Assembly: GCF_010015445.1 (NCBI RefSeq)
Contig: NC_053133.1
Span: 24,455,582 to 24,519,581 of the forward strand
DNA length: 64,000 nt
Source of the DNA: Perca fluviatilis
Lineage: Eukaryota > Chordata > Actinopteri > Perciformes > Percidae
Reading direction: 5' to 3'
This document shows positions 12,332 to 25,690 of the stretch, in pieces. Made by a program: the position numbers and the translations under genes. Every line of letters starts with the position of its first letter. Within the stretch, counting starts at the first letter, position 1. The notes under the pieces are model-generated. The model saw only the letters and a program-made list of their open reading frames with translations. It was not told the DNA's origin and did not search any database.

Positions 12332-15300
12332 GAGGAGATCAGAAACCATGGCGTTTTCTCACAAAAATATGATAAAACATTTTCAAAGCAGGGCTCTAAT
12401 ATCAGTCCGTTTCAAATCCAGGCCTCTGCAGCTAAAGTAAAGTAAGTAAGTAAAGGCCTCTGTCACTAGTTGAATATTTATGGTCACCTCTGACATACAA
12501 ACAATCTTTCATTCAAACAGCTACAGTGTAACAAGTAGTGTGACTGCATATAAACGGTAAATTAATGCTAATAAAGTTCCTCCACAAAGCCACACAGACT
12601 CTCTGATTAGTCAGTCACCTTCAGAACAGGCTGCACAGCGAGGAACCAAGAATCAAATGAGCATTCAGTGCGGGTAAAAGTCTAACTCGGTCTCAAGTGA
12701 GTTAGAGGCAGAAACCAGGCTTTCGTAGCAGACTGTGTCCTCCCAATTCCAGTAATCAAAGCTCTGTAAATTACAACGGCTCGGGAGATAAACTGTTTTG
12801 AAACCTTGCCATGGGTCAAATGAGCAATCTTGATTCAAGCCAACTACAAAATTAGCCAGCCAGTTTTAGTTGTTTTTCTTCTTTTTTTTCCCCTGTTCTC
12901 CTTCCACAGAGAAGCCCAATTTAATTTCACCCCACGTGTGTGGAGAGGTTGCTCAGACACTGTGATCAATTGATAATACGAATATGGGCCAAGCAGGAGA
13001 GAAATTTCATTATTTTAATTCCTTTGCAGCTGCCCCCTCAAGCATAAAGTCACATGAATGTATTTGTGGCCAGACGAGAGGATTGGTATATTGATTACAT
13101 ACATGATTAGATGTAACAACACGCATAATGAGACCTTCTGGGAATTTAAAAAAACATGAATGTGAAACATACAGTACTTCATGAATCATGAGTTGATATA
13201 AAATTAGTTTTTACATTCTCTCATTTCTCTTATTATATGTGTTGCTGTTTAGAATACATAAACTGTAAGTGACTTATTTCAGACTGTATATTACTGTAGA
13301 CTAATGATAAGAAAGCAGCAATAAACAGTTTATCCTCTTGCTCCCATATGAGCTATGGGGATGAATCACAAACTTTGTTTTAATGTTTACTGTAACCGTT
13401 GCGGCTCCCTTCAGGCTAATCTGTAATAAAAAAATTTAAAAAAAAAGATATAATGTACTGGTGAACTGCATTATTCCCTTTTGTTTTCTCAAAATCTGAT
13501 CAGTGGTGTGATGAACAGCTAGAAGGAAAACAATACAGTGACTTGAGACCAGTTTTCCGCCCATTTATGTCTGAAATGAAAAGTTAACACTGGCAACAGA
13601 TTGCATCAGTGAAAATTCTGTTCTGCTCCACTTATCCACCACTTCTGTATGGAGGATTACTTCTTTCTTTTTTTTTTCTTTTTTTTTTAGCTTGCTCGGT
13701 TTTGTCAAGTTTGAACTCAACACTATGATGGGTTATGTTGCAAAAGATTACAAAAGTGAGCTTTATGCCTTCAAATCATATTTCATCCAATGCTAGCAGC
13801 TCTTCAAGCCTGTCCGTAGACACAGCAGTACTCTGAGCCATAGGTGTAATTTACAAGGAGGATGGGGGGGTTATAAGTTATAACCCCCCCAATAATCAAA
13901 ACTGGCAAGTGCACCCCCACACACACACACACACAAACTATTCTAATTTCCTTTACATACAGTAAATAAAAACCTTTGCACCATAAATTGATGCAGAAAA
14001 AGCACATATTGTTGCAGAAGAATTGTACCAGAATGCAAAAAATAAAGTGTTTGACATTCAAAATTTTAATTTTGCTCCAAAGTGGAACCCAAGGTTGAAC
14101 CCAACGTTACGCCTTTGCACTGAGCTAAACATCAGAATGCCAACATGCTACAACCCCAAAAGTTTAACATCACCGACATCCTCCGTTTTCATCACTATAT
14201 TCCATTTCATTACTTGTTATCCTCCCTACCGTGAGTCTCTCTCCCTCTTTTCTTTTTAATGACTCGGTAGCCATCCTCATACAAACAAACCTCACTTTAC
14301 ATGCCGTGTCACAACACCAGCTGAATTCAACCTCTCGAGATAAATAGAAACCATTGTACTGTACTCGTCTTATTTCCTGATGTCAGCATGTTTTATTACC
14401 GTGCAAATGTCCCATGTCTTCTTGTAATGTTTTATTGCACCAATAAATAAAAAATAAAAAAATTGACATTTCAGTCAAGTTTTTGTCAGTGAAATGAATA
14501 AAGAAAAATATGCCGATGGGATAATGTTCACCATCTTCACCTTCTTAGTTTAGCGTCTAAGCATGCTAACATTTGACATTCCCATCGGCAGTGTCATTTG
14601 TTTCCCAGGTATTAAGTCATAAAACTAAATATAGGTGAAGTTAAAATGTTGACCGGATGATTGAGCAAATGAAAAAGTTAGGGAATCATCAAAGTTATTG
14701 CATTTCATCCTGAGGGGGACATGAATGTCTGCAACACATTTAATTCCAGATTTTGGAACCTGGCTGCAGGGACGGCTGCAGCTGAGCTGGTCGAGGGGGT
14801 CAGCCATTAAATGTAGGGTCAAAGTATCCTTGAGCAAGAAACTGAACTCCAAATTGGTCCCGATATGTATGTATGTGGAGGGGGAAAATGCAAGCTGAAA
14901 GCCAAATAAATGTAATGCTGTGCAATGAAATGGATTTGCTCCCATTCAGCCACAGGAGCATTAATGAGGTCCGACACTGATGTTGAGCGTAAAGGGCTGG
15001 CTCACCGTTGCCGTTTAAGTTCACCCCTGTGTCTGCTTACTTTTGTACTTGTGTGTGTGATGTATGCAGGAGGTTATTCGACTGCGGAGATGCTAACCCT
15101 TGTTGAAAACAAAGTTGTTAGACAGCATGTTGTTTTTCGATTTTTGTACCGCTAGTACAAAAGACAATACAGACAATTGAGTAAGGCACTGGTACAGAAC
15201 CCTCAGGCCTCTCCGTGAGTCAATCTCACCTCCCAAAAATGTTTTAGGATAAGAAGCATGCACAAGAAAAGGCAGGGTATGCCGTCAGCTAAATGCAAGA

Positions 15301-15570
15301 AGCAGGGAAAAGCTCTTGGTTGGCCTGAGGTAGGTTCTTTATCTCTCTGTGGTTATAAGCTGGTAGTTCTTAGCATCTTACCATCACATCGCATCGTCTG
15401 TTTCTTCCTCTCTACCATGGTGGGCCACCACAGTAAGAACATGGAAATGACTTTAAGCTCTTACTCAGCGGTCTTAACTGTCATCTACAAAGCCTTTTGG
15501 AAAAGCAGTCAGTATGAAACACGCATCTGTCCCCCATTTCATCTGTTCTGGTCACCTTTGTAGGTCAACA
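12332..15570. other. Intergenic sequence; no gene recognised
   Basis: Short open frames (13804-14061, 14023-14259, 14625-15024, 15258-15563) carry no domains. A G7/C7 palindrome at about 13865-13890 ('ggttataagttataacc' core), followed by (AC)n near 13918-13935, resembles part of a dispersed fish repeat. From 12890 to 13130 the sequence is unrepetitive with several ATTA cores. Confidence 0.35.
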
Positions 15571-15576
15571 TCCCAA

Positions 15577-15690
15577 TAGTCTCGCATTGCCAGACCTTCC
15601 TCCACAGCACCACGGAGGATGGTCTGGCTAGTCAATACAGCATTCCGAGATGGTAGAAAAACGTGCTCTGGTTTATTGGCCCATCGCAAG
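15577..15690 (-). mobile_element. Fragment of the TAGTCT family (3' end, reversed)
   Basis: It begins TAGTCTCGCATTGCCAG, the reverse complement of the right end of the element at 41901-42241. It retains the near-palindromic 'ccttcctccacagc' hairpin region and the 'gtgctctggtttattggc' segment, then stops. The other terminus and a duplication are absent. Confidence 0.65.
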
Positions 15691-15697
15691 GGTGAAT

Positions 15698-15778
15698 GGT
15701 GCTTTTTGCATCGTATCTGACGCTGAGAGCCACTGCCCAAGCGTCCGTATTTTACGAGTTGGGAGTGAGAACGGGTTG
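15698..15778. mobile_element. Terminal fragment of the 'TTTTACGAG' family
   Basis: The segment with 'ctgacgctgagagccactg', then 'gtattttacgag' and ending 'gagaacgggttg', corresponds to the right end of the element at 61054-62528. It abuts the TAGTCT fragment, so the two are truncated neighbours or one inserted in the other. Confidence 0.5.
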
Positions 15779-17589
15779 CACAGATCCACATCAGATAACA
15801 AGATCAAAAAGGTAAACTCATATTTGGAATGGAATCCTGACAGGCATCTTTTCACTGTTTACATGAATGTGAAGTGAAATAAAGTCTTTTGAAGTCTGTT
15901 AAAAAATATTGATATTTATAGTTTGACTGTTCACCTGTTTACCTTTAATAGGTTAAATTGAGAGGCTGGAGCACACAGACACAGTTCTGCCAACATTCAT
16001 TTTTGCCTTTCAAACTGACAGCACTGGTATAAACACTGCCGGTTAGGTATTCATTCTCGCAAACTCTTCATCTTTGATGTTTTTTAGTCTCTTTTGTGCC
16101 CACATTGCAAACCAGTTTCCTCTTTGTGAGACCAAAGCCATTTAATGAGTTTCCAAAGTGCTAGGGATTTCTGATTGCGAAGAAATTCTGAATTGATTGA
16201 GACCTTTCTAACAAAAACAAGCCAAATGTTTTAAACTACACTACTTCAGCAGCATAATTTAAGTATCACATACAGTTAAAATACTCTTTAGTAGTAGTAA
16301 TATTAGTAGTAAAAAAAAAAGTTAATATTTTTAGTAGTATCTTTACTGGCCACAAAGAAGCTGCGCAGTCCAGACATACACTGCTCGAAGGATATTTAGT
16401 AATTTCCATAGTTTAACAAGGAGGCTGCAAAAGCTGATTTAGCAGTGTTATTAATATTCCAATTACACAGGTCCAAGTGTCTCTATAACTTGTCCATTAA
16501 AAAAAAATTCTGAAGATAAAAATAGAGCCATAACAAATTAATCTCTCAAATACTCAAATTCATCCTCATGTTACTGTATTTTTGCAGCACTTAAGATACT
16601 CATTTAGGCTGTTGTCAAATCCATCTCCAAACATTCTGTCTCTTAATAACTCAAGACAAGAAGGGATGCTAGACAAAATATAAACTACACATCTTCTTTT
16701 TTTTTTTTAAGTCAGCTGAAATTACTCTTACTTAGCGAAATGACTTTGTCACCCAATTTCACCCTGTTGGAGAAGAGCCAGAGAACGCTGGGGAATTAGT
16801 AGATGAAAAAGCATTAATGAAGGACAGTTGCCATTTACTGGCAAATGTCACATTGAATGAATTTGTCCACAGACAGCAGCAGATTCAGGACGGTGAGAAG
16901 AAGACCAGTCTGGAAGTCAAAAAAATGCATAGAAATTAATACAGTTAAAATGTTATCTTCGGTAAGTAAACCCTGCAGCCTTCAAGCGCAAGAATCAAAC
17001 TGTCATGCCAATTGCTTAATCTACTTTGTACAAAATCACAGTCGTTTTTGTATCAAGTCCAGTTCATCTTATAGAAAAATAAAACAAATCTTTGCATCAA
17101 GAAAATGTATTCTCACTGTCAGAGCTGGAGGGGGATGACATCAGGATGCTTTCAGGATGCTCATAGTAACCCCCTGGCGTGGACTTTTGCCTTTACATTA
17201 CTCTGTAATATATCAAATAGGCTTTTACATTGACAATTTATTTAACAAACACTGTACAGTGGCATGAGTTCTTAACTGAGTTAGTGGCAAAGGCGCGTTC
17301 AATTGAGTTCTGTTGGGAAGTTTGTAAAGAGGCTGCCGTAGCTTCAGGCTGTGTCTCAGTATGACATCATGCTTTATTTAAAGTTTGTAATCTACTGTGT
17401 GGATCATGCTGTATCCTCTTTGTACACAGCATAGCTCAGTGAAACTAACCCTAACCCAGTGCAAATATGTTTACACAAGTACTTTACTTTGAATTAATGT
17501 ATTTATTTTAATTCATATTTGACATATAAAACATATGATCAGCTCATAAAACGTAGATTTTTTAGCCGGTGCCATGTCTTTGTTCCAGT
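15779..17589. other. Intergenic sequence; no gene recognised
   Basis: One open frame at 16857-17138 has no recognisable motif. Poly-A and poly-T tracts occur near 16310, 16500 and 16690. No repeats with boundaries were found. Confidence 0.35.
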
Positions 17590-18083
17590 GGCTCAATATT
17601 CTGAAGCCCCAATAGTCTGAAAAATGTCCCACTAGACCGAAAGGACATTTTTCGGGCAACCTGTTGCTCCTACACTGATATAGGCCCGCTCAAGATGAGC
17701 TGCGCCTCGCCTGTAAAGTGAACGGGATCAGGCGGCAACAGCGGGGTGCCGTGACAAAAAACTGCGATCAAGTCGGACAGTTTCCAACTGTTTCAAGCAG
17801 CCTTTAGTCTGTACAGGAAGTCACAGAAACACTCACATCCTGTTAGATCCGATTTTAGATGATCTGTAATCTGAGCGTATTTAGTCTCTCTGACTACTAA
17901 ATGTCACAACATGTATTCTGTTAACATAATAATAAACCTTTAAATCAGACAAATGCCAATCAGAATCTTTCCAATTCAACAACAATAAAAAGCCGGTGTA
18001 AAACGTCATAGTGTTGAGTCAATTCTGAACCAATCAGCTGTTAGATCAGATGAGAGCCAGGCGGTTCCCATCACGCCCTGGGT

Positions 18084-18115
18084 CTTGAAGTCGGTTGAGA
18101 GCAACCGACTTCAAG
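18084..18115. repeat. Perfect 14-bp stem, 4-nt loop hairpin
   Basis: CTTGAAGTCGGTTG (18084-18097), loop AGAG, then the exact reverse complement (18102-18115). No T-run follows on either strand and there is no gene to terminate, so a terminator role is unlikely. It may be a relic of a repeat end. Confidence 0.85.
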
Positions 18116-18550
18116 AGGAGCTGCCATTTCTCTCCCTGTCCTCCCCTCGCAGCTCACACAGCTCAGAGGAACAGCAAACAAACGTGCATGTGTCATTAGT
18201 ATGAGAAAATAATTAGATCTTAACTGTGTCGGGCTCGGGTCGGATGCGGGCCGGGTTCGTACAGAAAAATGTGGCCCGATCCGCACTCTAGTCTGCATGC
18301 CTAAACCTAACTAACCTAACCAACCAACAACCCAACCAATGCAACCGACGAAAACAGTGAGTACTAGCAAATAGCATTGGGCGTTATTCACCAATATCTT
18401 CCCAAATTTTTTCTTAAATTTGTTCTTAAGAAAGTTCTTAAGAAAAGTATTTGTCTGATTCATGATGTGTTCTTAAACAGCAGTATTCTTCGCAGGTGTG
18501 TTATTAGAATGATGAATCCCAACGTCTTTGTAAATTGAAAGCTTGTGCCC

Positions 18551-19967
18551 CAGGCACGGCGCCAGGATTCCAGTTTTGGATGGGCCAGACCAATTGTGGG
18601 TGGGCCTTAAATTAAAAACGTTATCAAATCCCTGTTTAACCTAATACAAATGACTGACTAATATACTGTTATATTATATATATTATATGTGCTTACGTAA
18701 TAAAGATTGTAATAGCTTGATGCTCTTTAAATATGTTGTTGCATTGTAAAAAGTTTCGGTGCAAAGGACCGACCTATCCGCGATTGCTCTCCTTGGTTCT
18801 GACCAAAAGAAGAGCGCTTTGGAATCTCCATTACGCACCATACCTGCCTGTGCTATAGCGCATCTCTCCTAACCTAAGGCCTATAGACTGTAAAAGTGGT
18901 CAGGAATCTAATATTTCCCCAAAACATAGTTTAGTTCTGCTCGTATAACATGAGGCCGAATATTTCACAATTCTTTTCAATTGTTTTAAGTAATATACAA
19001 ATCAACAACACTGCCCGACAGTTTCAATCAATACTCGGCCACAGAACTTGTTCATTGACAACGTCATCTGTCATGTAAAACAAGACTCAAGTTACTTTAG
19101 TGTGATGATTCATGTTATAAACATGTTTAACAAAAATAAATAAATCACATTAACAAGCCCTAAAGCATTATTGGTCACAACAAGAGAAAACCATGAGGGA
19201 ACAACAACTTGACAACAGTAACAAGCTGTTATAGAAATAGAATTGCGCCTGCAGCTCTGTAGCGGGTTATGAATTGATTATTTTAATCCATACATCTCAT
19301 ATAACGACATAATACAATACAGGAAGAGTAGCCACATACCTTACTGTTATCTTATTATCTACTGATACTTTAGCACTGGTTGAGTTGCGGGCTCATCCAC
19401 GGAAGACCGATCCACAGGGCTATATCCATAGGGGCTATATCATCCACTCGCGAGGCAGAGGCAAAGGCACTAGCACCGTCGCTTGGCCGCAATCGCAAGC
19501 GCGCATCCTGCGGTGGCCGAGACAAAGATGTGCTAGGCGTTGTGGATCTCAGCTCTCCTTCATCTCCTGGTTGCAGCGATGACTCTGAGACCGCTCGTGC
19601 ACGTTTAAGGTACCTAAACAACACTGTTGCAACCTTGTCCTTTACTGGAAATGATTTTCACACTCTCAGATCACTGGGAGCTAGCCTAGCATACCAACAA
19701 GCTACATCCGATCCGAACCTCACTGTCTGCTGAACTTGCGCAGAAACATAAAAATAGACATGACCAGTTTTTTTTTAATTGTTTTTGAAAACTACACATT
19801 TAGACAATTTTAGCACAAATTATGAGATTATTTGCCGATTTTTAATAATTCTTCACCAAATTATAATATATTAATTAATTAATGTTTTTTGAGGAAATGT
19901 TTTGGGTGGGCCTGTTGAAAAGTGGGTGGGCCTAGGCCCGTCAGGCCCACCCATAACGCCGTGCCTG
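18551..19967. mobile_element. hAT-type element (1417 bp) with perfect 8-bp TSD
   Basis: The ends CAGGCACGGCG and CGCCGTGCCTG are exact inverted repeats. They are flanked by TTGTGCCC at 18543-18550 and 19968-19975. Subterminal 'gggtgggcc' repeats occur at both ends. An open frame at 19380-19733 (117 codons, Ser/Arg-rich) lies inside but has no motif I recognise, and overlapping frames on both strands suggest chance. It is nested in the 18379-21194 element. Confidence 0.85.
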
Positions 19968-20190
19968 TTGTGCCCGTTGCTCCTATTTAGCATAGGTAAA
20001 TGCCTCGTTAATTCCCATAAAAGGGCATGAGATGGCAGGGCCGTGTGCACACTTCGAGAAATGTCCAAAAGACGTGGCAAAGTGGTGGTGGAGGCCTCGA
20101 TTGCAAAAGAAAGATAAACTTTAGAAATTCTGAAGTGGAGGAACCGCTGCAAGACGTTAACAAAAATTGAGACATCATATGTTACTTTAA

Positions 20191-20771
20191 CCGGGGACTT
20201 CCACTGGATGCGTAACGGCTGCGGACCGGCTCCGCTGCGTGTCTGCTGCGTGCTCCGCCGTCCGTCAATACCCACCGGGTCCGGATTTGTTGCGGAACGG
20301 CTGCGGCCGTGACTGACAGCCGTAGTCACGAGGACCCACAAGTTCTCGCGACTTCAGGTAGAATAGAACCACAAAACCAACAACAGTTAGTTTCCATCCA
20401 GAGGACTAGAGGGGAAACGACTCTGTGCTGTGTTTTCAAGGTGTAGTGCAGGGAAATATGATCCGCCGTGAGCACGGTGTATTTTATTTTGAAAATTAAC
20501 CGGATATTTATTTTGTTTCTGTGCTCAACTTCCTGTCCCGCACTATCTGCCGTGTGCTGAATTGCTGCGGAGCTCTCCGGCATCCGTCAAAAACAGAAGC
20601 TCTGCGTATCTGCTGCGGAGGGCTGCGGACTGACGGAACTGGGACGGAGTCGGGATGCAGACGTTCCACAGTCTGTGGAAATAGACACACTGACTTTAAT
20701 GCAAACCTAATGACTCCGTCGAAGTTCCGGAGATGTTCCGCAGACGTTCTGCATCCAGTGGAAATTGCCGG
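20191..20771. mobile_element. Miniature DNA element (581 bp) with TAA TSD
   Basis: The ends 'ccggggacttccactggatg' and 'catccagtggaaattgccgg' form an imperfect inverted repeat. The flanking trinucleotide is TAA on both sides (20188-20190, 20772-20774), as in PIF/Harbinger. The interior is GC- and CpG-rich ('ctgcgga' motifs repeat), unlike its surroundings. Open frames at 20326-20790 are on both strands and incidental. Confidence 0.7.
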
Positions 20772-21260
20772 TAAGTTACTCATGCATTGAACGCTGTGTC
20801 CGGAGAAGGGCGCAGAACTTATATAGGCCTAGCACAATTCATACACAATGTAATTCAAAGTGCTTTACAAATGAGTAGAAGTGTAAGTGCAGTGTGTATT
20901 TATTAAGACAAACAAACATAATTATGTGTAAAATAATGGAAATAATTAGATACAAAATTATAAAGGAGAGAAATTAAATTTTAAATTAGAAAATGGTATA
21001 ACTACTTATTTTGCACGAACATGTCAGCTCTCAATTGTGCGTAAGAGCGTTCTTGAGTGTGTGTAGATTCTGTTCTTACCTAAAAACAAATCCCAAATAA
21101 GAAAATATTGGTGAATGCCAAAATCTGAATGAAAACTGCATAAGTGGGGTTTAAGAACAAATTTGTTCTTAAGAACGTTTGGTGAATAAGGCCCAATGTG
21201 TGTTTGTTTTCGGGATAACAGTCTGTCGGACGAATGTGCAATGGAACACTATTGGGGCTT

Positions 21261-24200
21261 CGGAAAATATGATTTGTCAGAACAATTAGGCAGTCCCATT
21301 TAGCTATGCTAGTTCCATGGATGGTGAAAACCAATATGATGATAATCTGTGATCGGCACAGTTCATAAACCTGGGATGCATGTTCAGAGATGCACTCCTT
21401 TGCGGCAACACTGTCAACGTAGACCATCTGTCTTGTTTTTTTTCATTTATCGGCATTTGATAGGCTCAATCAGAACTTAACAAAACAGAAAGTCAAACCA
21501 ATAGTGCTTAAACAAACATGAACACTGAGCAAACTTATAGTAGAGAGCTGTAACATCTTTCCACAGAAGGGAGTAGAAAGTAAAAGTATCCAGATCTTCA
21601 TAAGTACTTTCCAACACTGCAGCAGCACCGTGTGACCCTCTCAAGTCCAATTACATGCAGAGCCCCTTTCTGAGAATCCCACCAAGATCACCAAAGATGC
21701 TGGACTTGATGTTCATTGGCTATATACGTAAGAAGTGTTTGTCCCCAGAGAGCCAACACCATCTTTGGTAATTACCACTTATCTTCCTTTTACATTTGAG
21801 ATGACTCCCGTCTCCTCAAGTCAAGATGAGAAGGGAAAAGTGTGATCCTTGAAGTGGGCAATTATTCCTCACATTATTCAGGTTTCAACTGCAGTCAACT
21901 CAGGAAGTAAAAAGAGTGAACTCAATAGTTGTTTTAACTGTATTGGTTTTACACTGCAGTAAAAACTCTTGAACACTAAGGGACAAAAGCTAAATGCCTC
22001 TTCGATTAAAAACAGATCCACCACCAGTCGGCATTGACTTAATGGTTTGCAGGTCAAAATATTACTGGATGTCTTTGTCAAAATTGGGATACGTTTGGTT
22101 AAAAGAGAAGACTACATATTTTATTGTATGTCTTCCTCAGGGGAAATAAAATTTTTGTCTGTTGCCGTTTTTTTCACTCAAAACACTTACACAGACCTGA
22201 AATACACACATGCACGAACAGGACCTATACACATGCATTAATGGAGAGATGGTAGAGAGGCTAGCTGTTCCTAGCTAACTGTCTCCTGGCTGTAGCTTCA
22301 TACTAGACACACTATTCCTCTAAAGTGCATTAAGAATGGTTGAAATGATTTCATTGGACATCATTTATTGGATCTTGTAAGGTAATGGTTGTGGCGCAAC
22401 TTCTCCTACTAGCATTAAGCTAAACCAAATATCCAGATTAGTTAAATTCTCAGTCCAACAAGTCTCTTTATCAGTTCTCTATGTCTTACTTCATGTTTTA
22501 TTAGAAAACAAGTATTCTATAAAGCATTCAGGTAATCATTTAGCTATATAGAAAATGCCAGTTGTAGATGCTAAATAGTGTGTTAGTTATAGCTTATGAC
22601 ACTTCTCTGATAATACGATTTGACAAGGGATTGGAAAAGTCATGTTTGAAAAAACAAATACTGAATTAATAAAATGCTATTGAACGCCAACCCTGAGCCA
22701 GTTGAACAGAAAACAAGTAAAGGTTGACAACATGTATTGCAGTGGGTTGAGGAAAAACACAAAAGCTGTTCTCTACTTTTTTTACCTCCTATGTATCGAC
22801 TCAGACATCACATTTTCTTCTACAGTAGCTCTATCAATGTATTTGTACCATGTGTACAGCCTCAACTGGTTGACCTTTCTAGTGCATCTGACACCTAAAC
22901 ATTGAATACACAATTAAACACTAATATTCAGGTCTTTATTTGAACACTCAGAGAGCTCAGCAGTCATCATACAGGGCAAATGTCAGAAAAGGCTATTATC
23001 ACTCTGAGGAATAAAAGACTTTCTTGCAGAGAAATTACCATAGCAGCAACAACAATGTAAATATCTTAGAGTACCTTGTTTCTCTCTCTATTAAAAAGCA
23101 GAAAGATAGTCCAGCAGACCTTTAAAAACATGCAGAAATGCTACCATCAGCTACCATGTGTACCTTAGTAATTAAGTGTTCACTGCTCACAATGTAAAGT
23201 TACCTTGAACTCTCCCTTTTCCCCTTGCGTGAATAAAGAGATTTTGATTTAATAGTGAAAGGATGATGGGATTTTGAGGTTTCTTTGAGTTAGTCATGTA
23301 ATATTTTTTCCACCCAAAAGGCTCTGATGTTCTTGAACTATCCCTTTGAACTGATCTGAATCTGTGTAAATGTGCAAATTTCTTTTTTTTTTTTTTCTTG
23401 CACTCAAATCTCCAGTCCGGACACACACAGGTGCTCATTGAGCATTAGCAGAGCATATCCAACCTACGTCGAGCTCCCGTGTTTGAAACCTGATGGTTTT
23501 ATTATGAAAATGTCCTTTCATCTCTGTTAAGAGAAGTACTTTTACTAATGAGCCTCTGGCTGAATTATAATTGACAACTGCCAAAGACCAGGTGTTTTCC
23601 TGCATTTGAATTTCAAAATTGTGCTGGATAGATGTTTGCTTAAAGCACCTATTCAAATGCTGAGTGTGTCGAAATGAAGGACCAGCTTTGGCACCAGCTG
23701 CCTGGCGCTACAGAGCCCCTGATTACGACACCGGAGGCGACATGTCAGCTTGAAATCCTACGCCCTGGGTTAGCATGTTTTGAGGGCAAAAGCTCAAGTG
23801 AAATCCCCAGCTGGATCATGACGTTCCTCAATGTGTGATAGAGTAGGTGAGAGAGAGCTGCAAAAGAAGCAATCCCAGGCAAGGACATCTGCAAGGCCAA
23901 TAAATAATGGGGTGTGTAAGTAGCTGGAGTAATGGCTGGCTGTATTTACCCTCTGCTTTTCTTGACAGCTCTGTGAATGTGGTGTTTTTCGTCTTTTTAA
24001 ACTGCCTTGCCTGCAGAGGGACAATTAAAGAAGCCCATGCTAGGTTCTAGACTGATGATGGAATACTGATGAGAGGTGATGCCCGGCCAATCCTAACCGA
24101 GTTTCACTGCGGAGTCCTGCATTGATTTGTTTTACTTTTTTTGACCGACTAGATGAAACAAGGCTCCACCAGCTGACAGACTGATAGAAAATATTATACA

Positions 24201-25384
24201 ATTGGTTGAGTCTGATGAGGTGGCGGAGTAAGAAATATACACAGATGCAGTGCTGGGCTAAGGAAGTTCTTGCCCAGGAAACCGAATATGTGAGACATGA
24301 AATCATTTCATTAACATTTCACATTATGTTTTGTCCCAATTGTGGTCTTAATGTAGTAATATCTGGGTTTACTGAAGCTGGGAACATAAATAAAGACTAA
24401 TGCAAAGACTCAATTGCCTTGGTTGGGACTAAAAGCATTTCATTATTACATCTGAATCCAGTGTCACAGCTAGGGGTCACAGCTAGCTCCCCATGGCCCA
24501 AGCGTAACTGACATTGCAGCAGACCTTTACAGTATGTCTATCCTTGCAGGTATTGGACCCGCATGGCAATAGACTCATGAAGTTTCATCAGGCTTAAATC
24601 TGGAGCATGCCCAGCTACCAGGACCTCGCGGTTTCCTTAATCCAGGAAAGAATGCTCCATTCCTAAAATGATGAAAATTTAAAGAATTATTTAAATCACT
24701 CCAACTATGGTCCCACATCATGCAACCAATTTGCCTCAGGAGATCCTACCTAGAGCTACTGGCCACAACAACTCTGCACCCAGGGTCACAAAAGTCCAAC
24801 TGGACTGGATTAGATATCCTATCTGGTTTGGGAATGTCTCGAAATCCCAAGGAAGAGCTTGCTGAAACCCCTCATCAAATCTATTCGTAAGTTGAACTCT
24901 ATAATATAAGCCTAATAATGTATTTTCTAGAACTAAAACACTGGCAATCAGAGAACTAATATTCAGGTTCACCCAATAGATTTATTATTATGTAATTAGC
25001 TAATAGAGAACCTGAATGTTCTGTATAAGTTTTTTGTCAGTAGAAATAAATACATAAGAAGATTAACTCAACAGCAAGAGATTTAAGTTTTGATAGATTT
25101 GGACCTCAACAAAAGCAGGCATTTAAACAACTGGACTAGTCGGTGGACCAACAAACCAAGCAAAGATGAGAAGTTAATATATAGATAATAGGTGATATGC
25201 AACAAAAATGCCGTTCGTCACGTTTGTCTGACCAGTATCCAACAAATTGCGTTCATATTGGATAATGTATACTGTATTGTTCCCTTTATGTAGTGAATTA
25301 GACAGTAAAGGTGTGGATGTTGGGGTGGTGGATGGGTATGTAATGCATCATGTCATAGACAAGCAATAAATGTTCTTTTCCTTG
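21261..25384. other. 4-kb largely non-repetitive stretch; no gene recognised
   Basis: About fifteen open frames of 60-115 codons lie on both strands without domains or splice-linked neighbours. No element boundaries were found. Together with 31-35 kb, it is one of the longest runs free of recognisable transposons in the window. Confidence 0.35.
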
Positions 25385-25387
25385 TGC

Positions 25388-25690
25388 ATTTCCTTAAACT
25401 AATCACAATCGTCTTGGGCGGTGCTAAGCGCTGGACGGAGCCATGGTGCCTCTGCAAAATAGCCTCAGGAAGGAACTTGTTTTGGTGGAATATGTGCACG
25501 TAAGGAGGCGAGCTCTGGAATTAAAATGGCCGTCAACATAATTTGATTGTTGGTTCTAGCTTGGAGGATGTTTTCCGAACCGATTGGAGATTAGAATGCC
25601 AACACGAAGAAAGCGGAAGGTGAGGGACTTCTGGCAGAAACTCCCGCGGCACAGGGACTATCCTGTAAATTAATTGTCGTCAATCTAGAC
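25388..25690 (-). mobile_element. Degenerate reversed copy of the TAGTCT family
   Basis: It shares, in reverse orientation, 'gtcttgggcggtgctaagcg', 'tgcctctgcaaaatagcctc' and 'ggaacttgttttggtgg' with the copy at 41901-42241, and has the 'aagaaagcggaaggt' segment seen in the copy at 55490. The middle differs and the termini are eroded. Confidence 0.65.

Larger units (their letters stand above)
18379..21194. mobile_element. 2.8-kb DNA element with 'GGGCSTTATTCACC' inverted ends, hosting two further elements
   Basis: The left end 'gggcgttattcaccaa' pairs with the right end 'ttggtgaataaggccc', and both carry subterminal 'gttcttaagaa' motifs. Another inverted copy of the left end, 'tattggtgaatgcc', lies inside the right arm near 21105, so the right arm holds the terminus twice. 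Two internal insertions with their own TSDs (18551-19967 and 20191-20771) account for about 2 kb, leaving a host element of roughly 0.8 kb. The arms resemble fish Harbinger-type elements, but no clear 3-bp TSD is seen. Confidence 0.65.

Noticed and set aside
13865..13890. Rho-independent-type terminator (G7...C7 palindrome)
   Set aside because: Eukaryotic context and no gene upstream; most likely part of a dispersed repeat.
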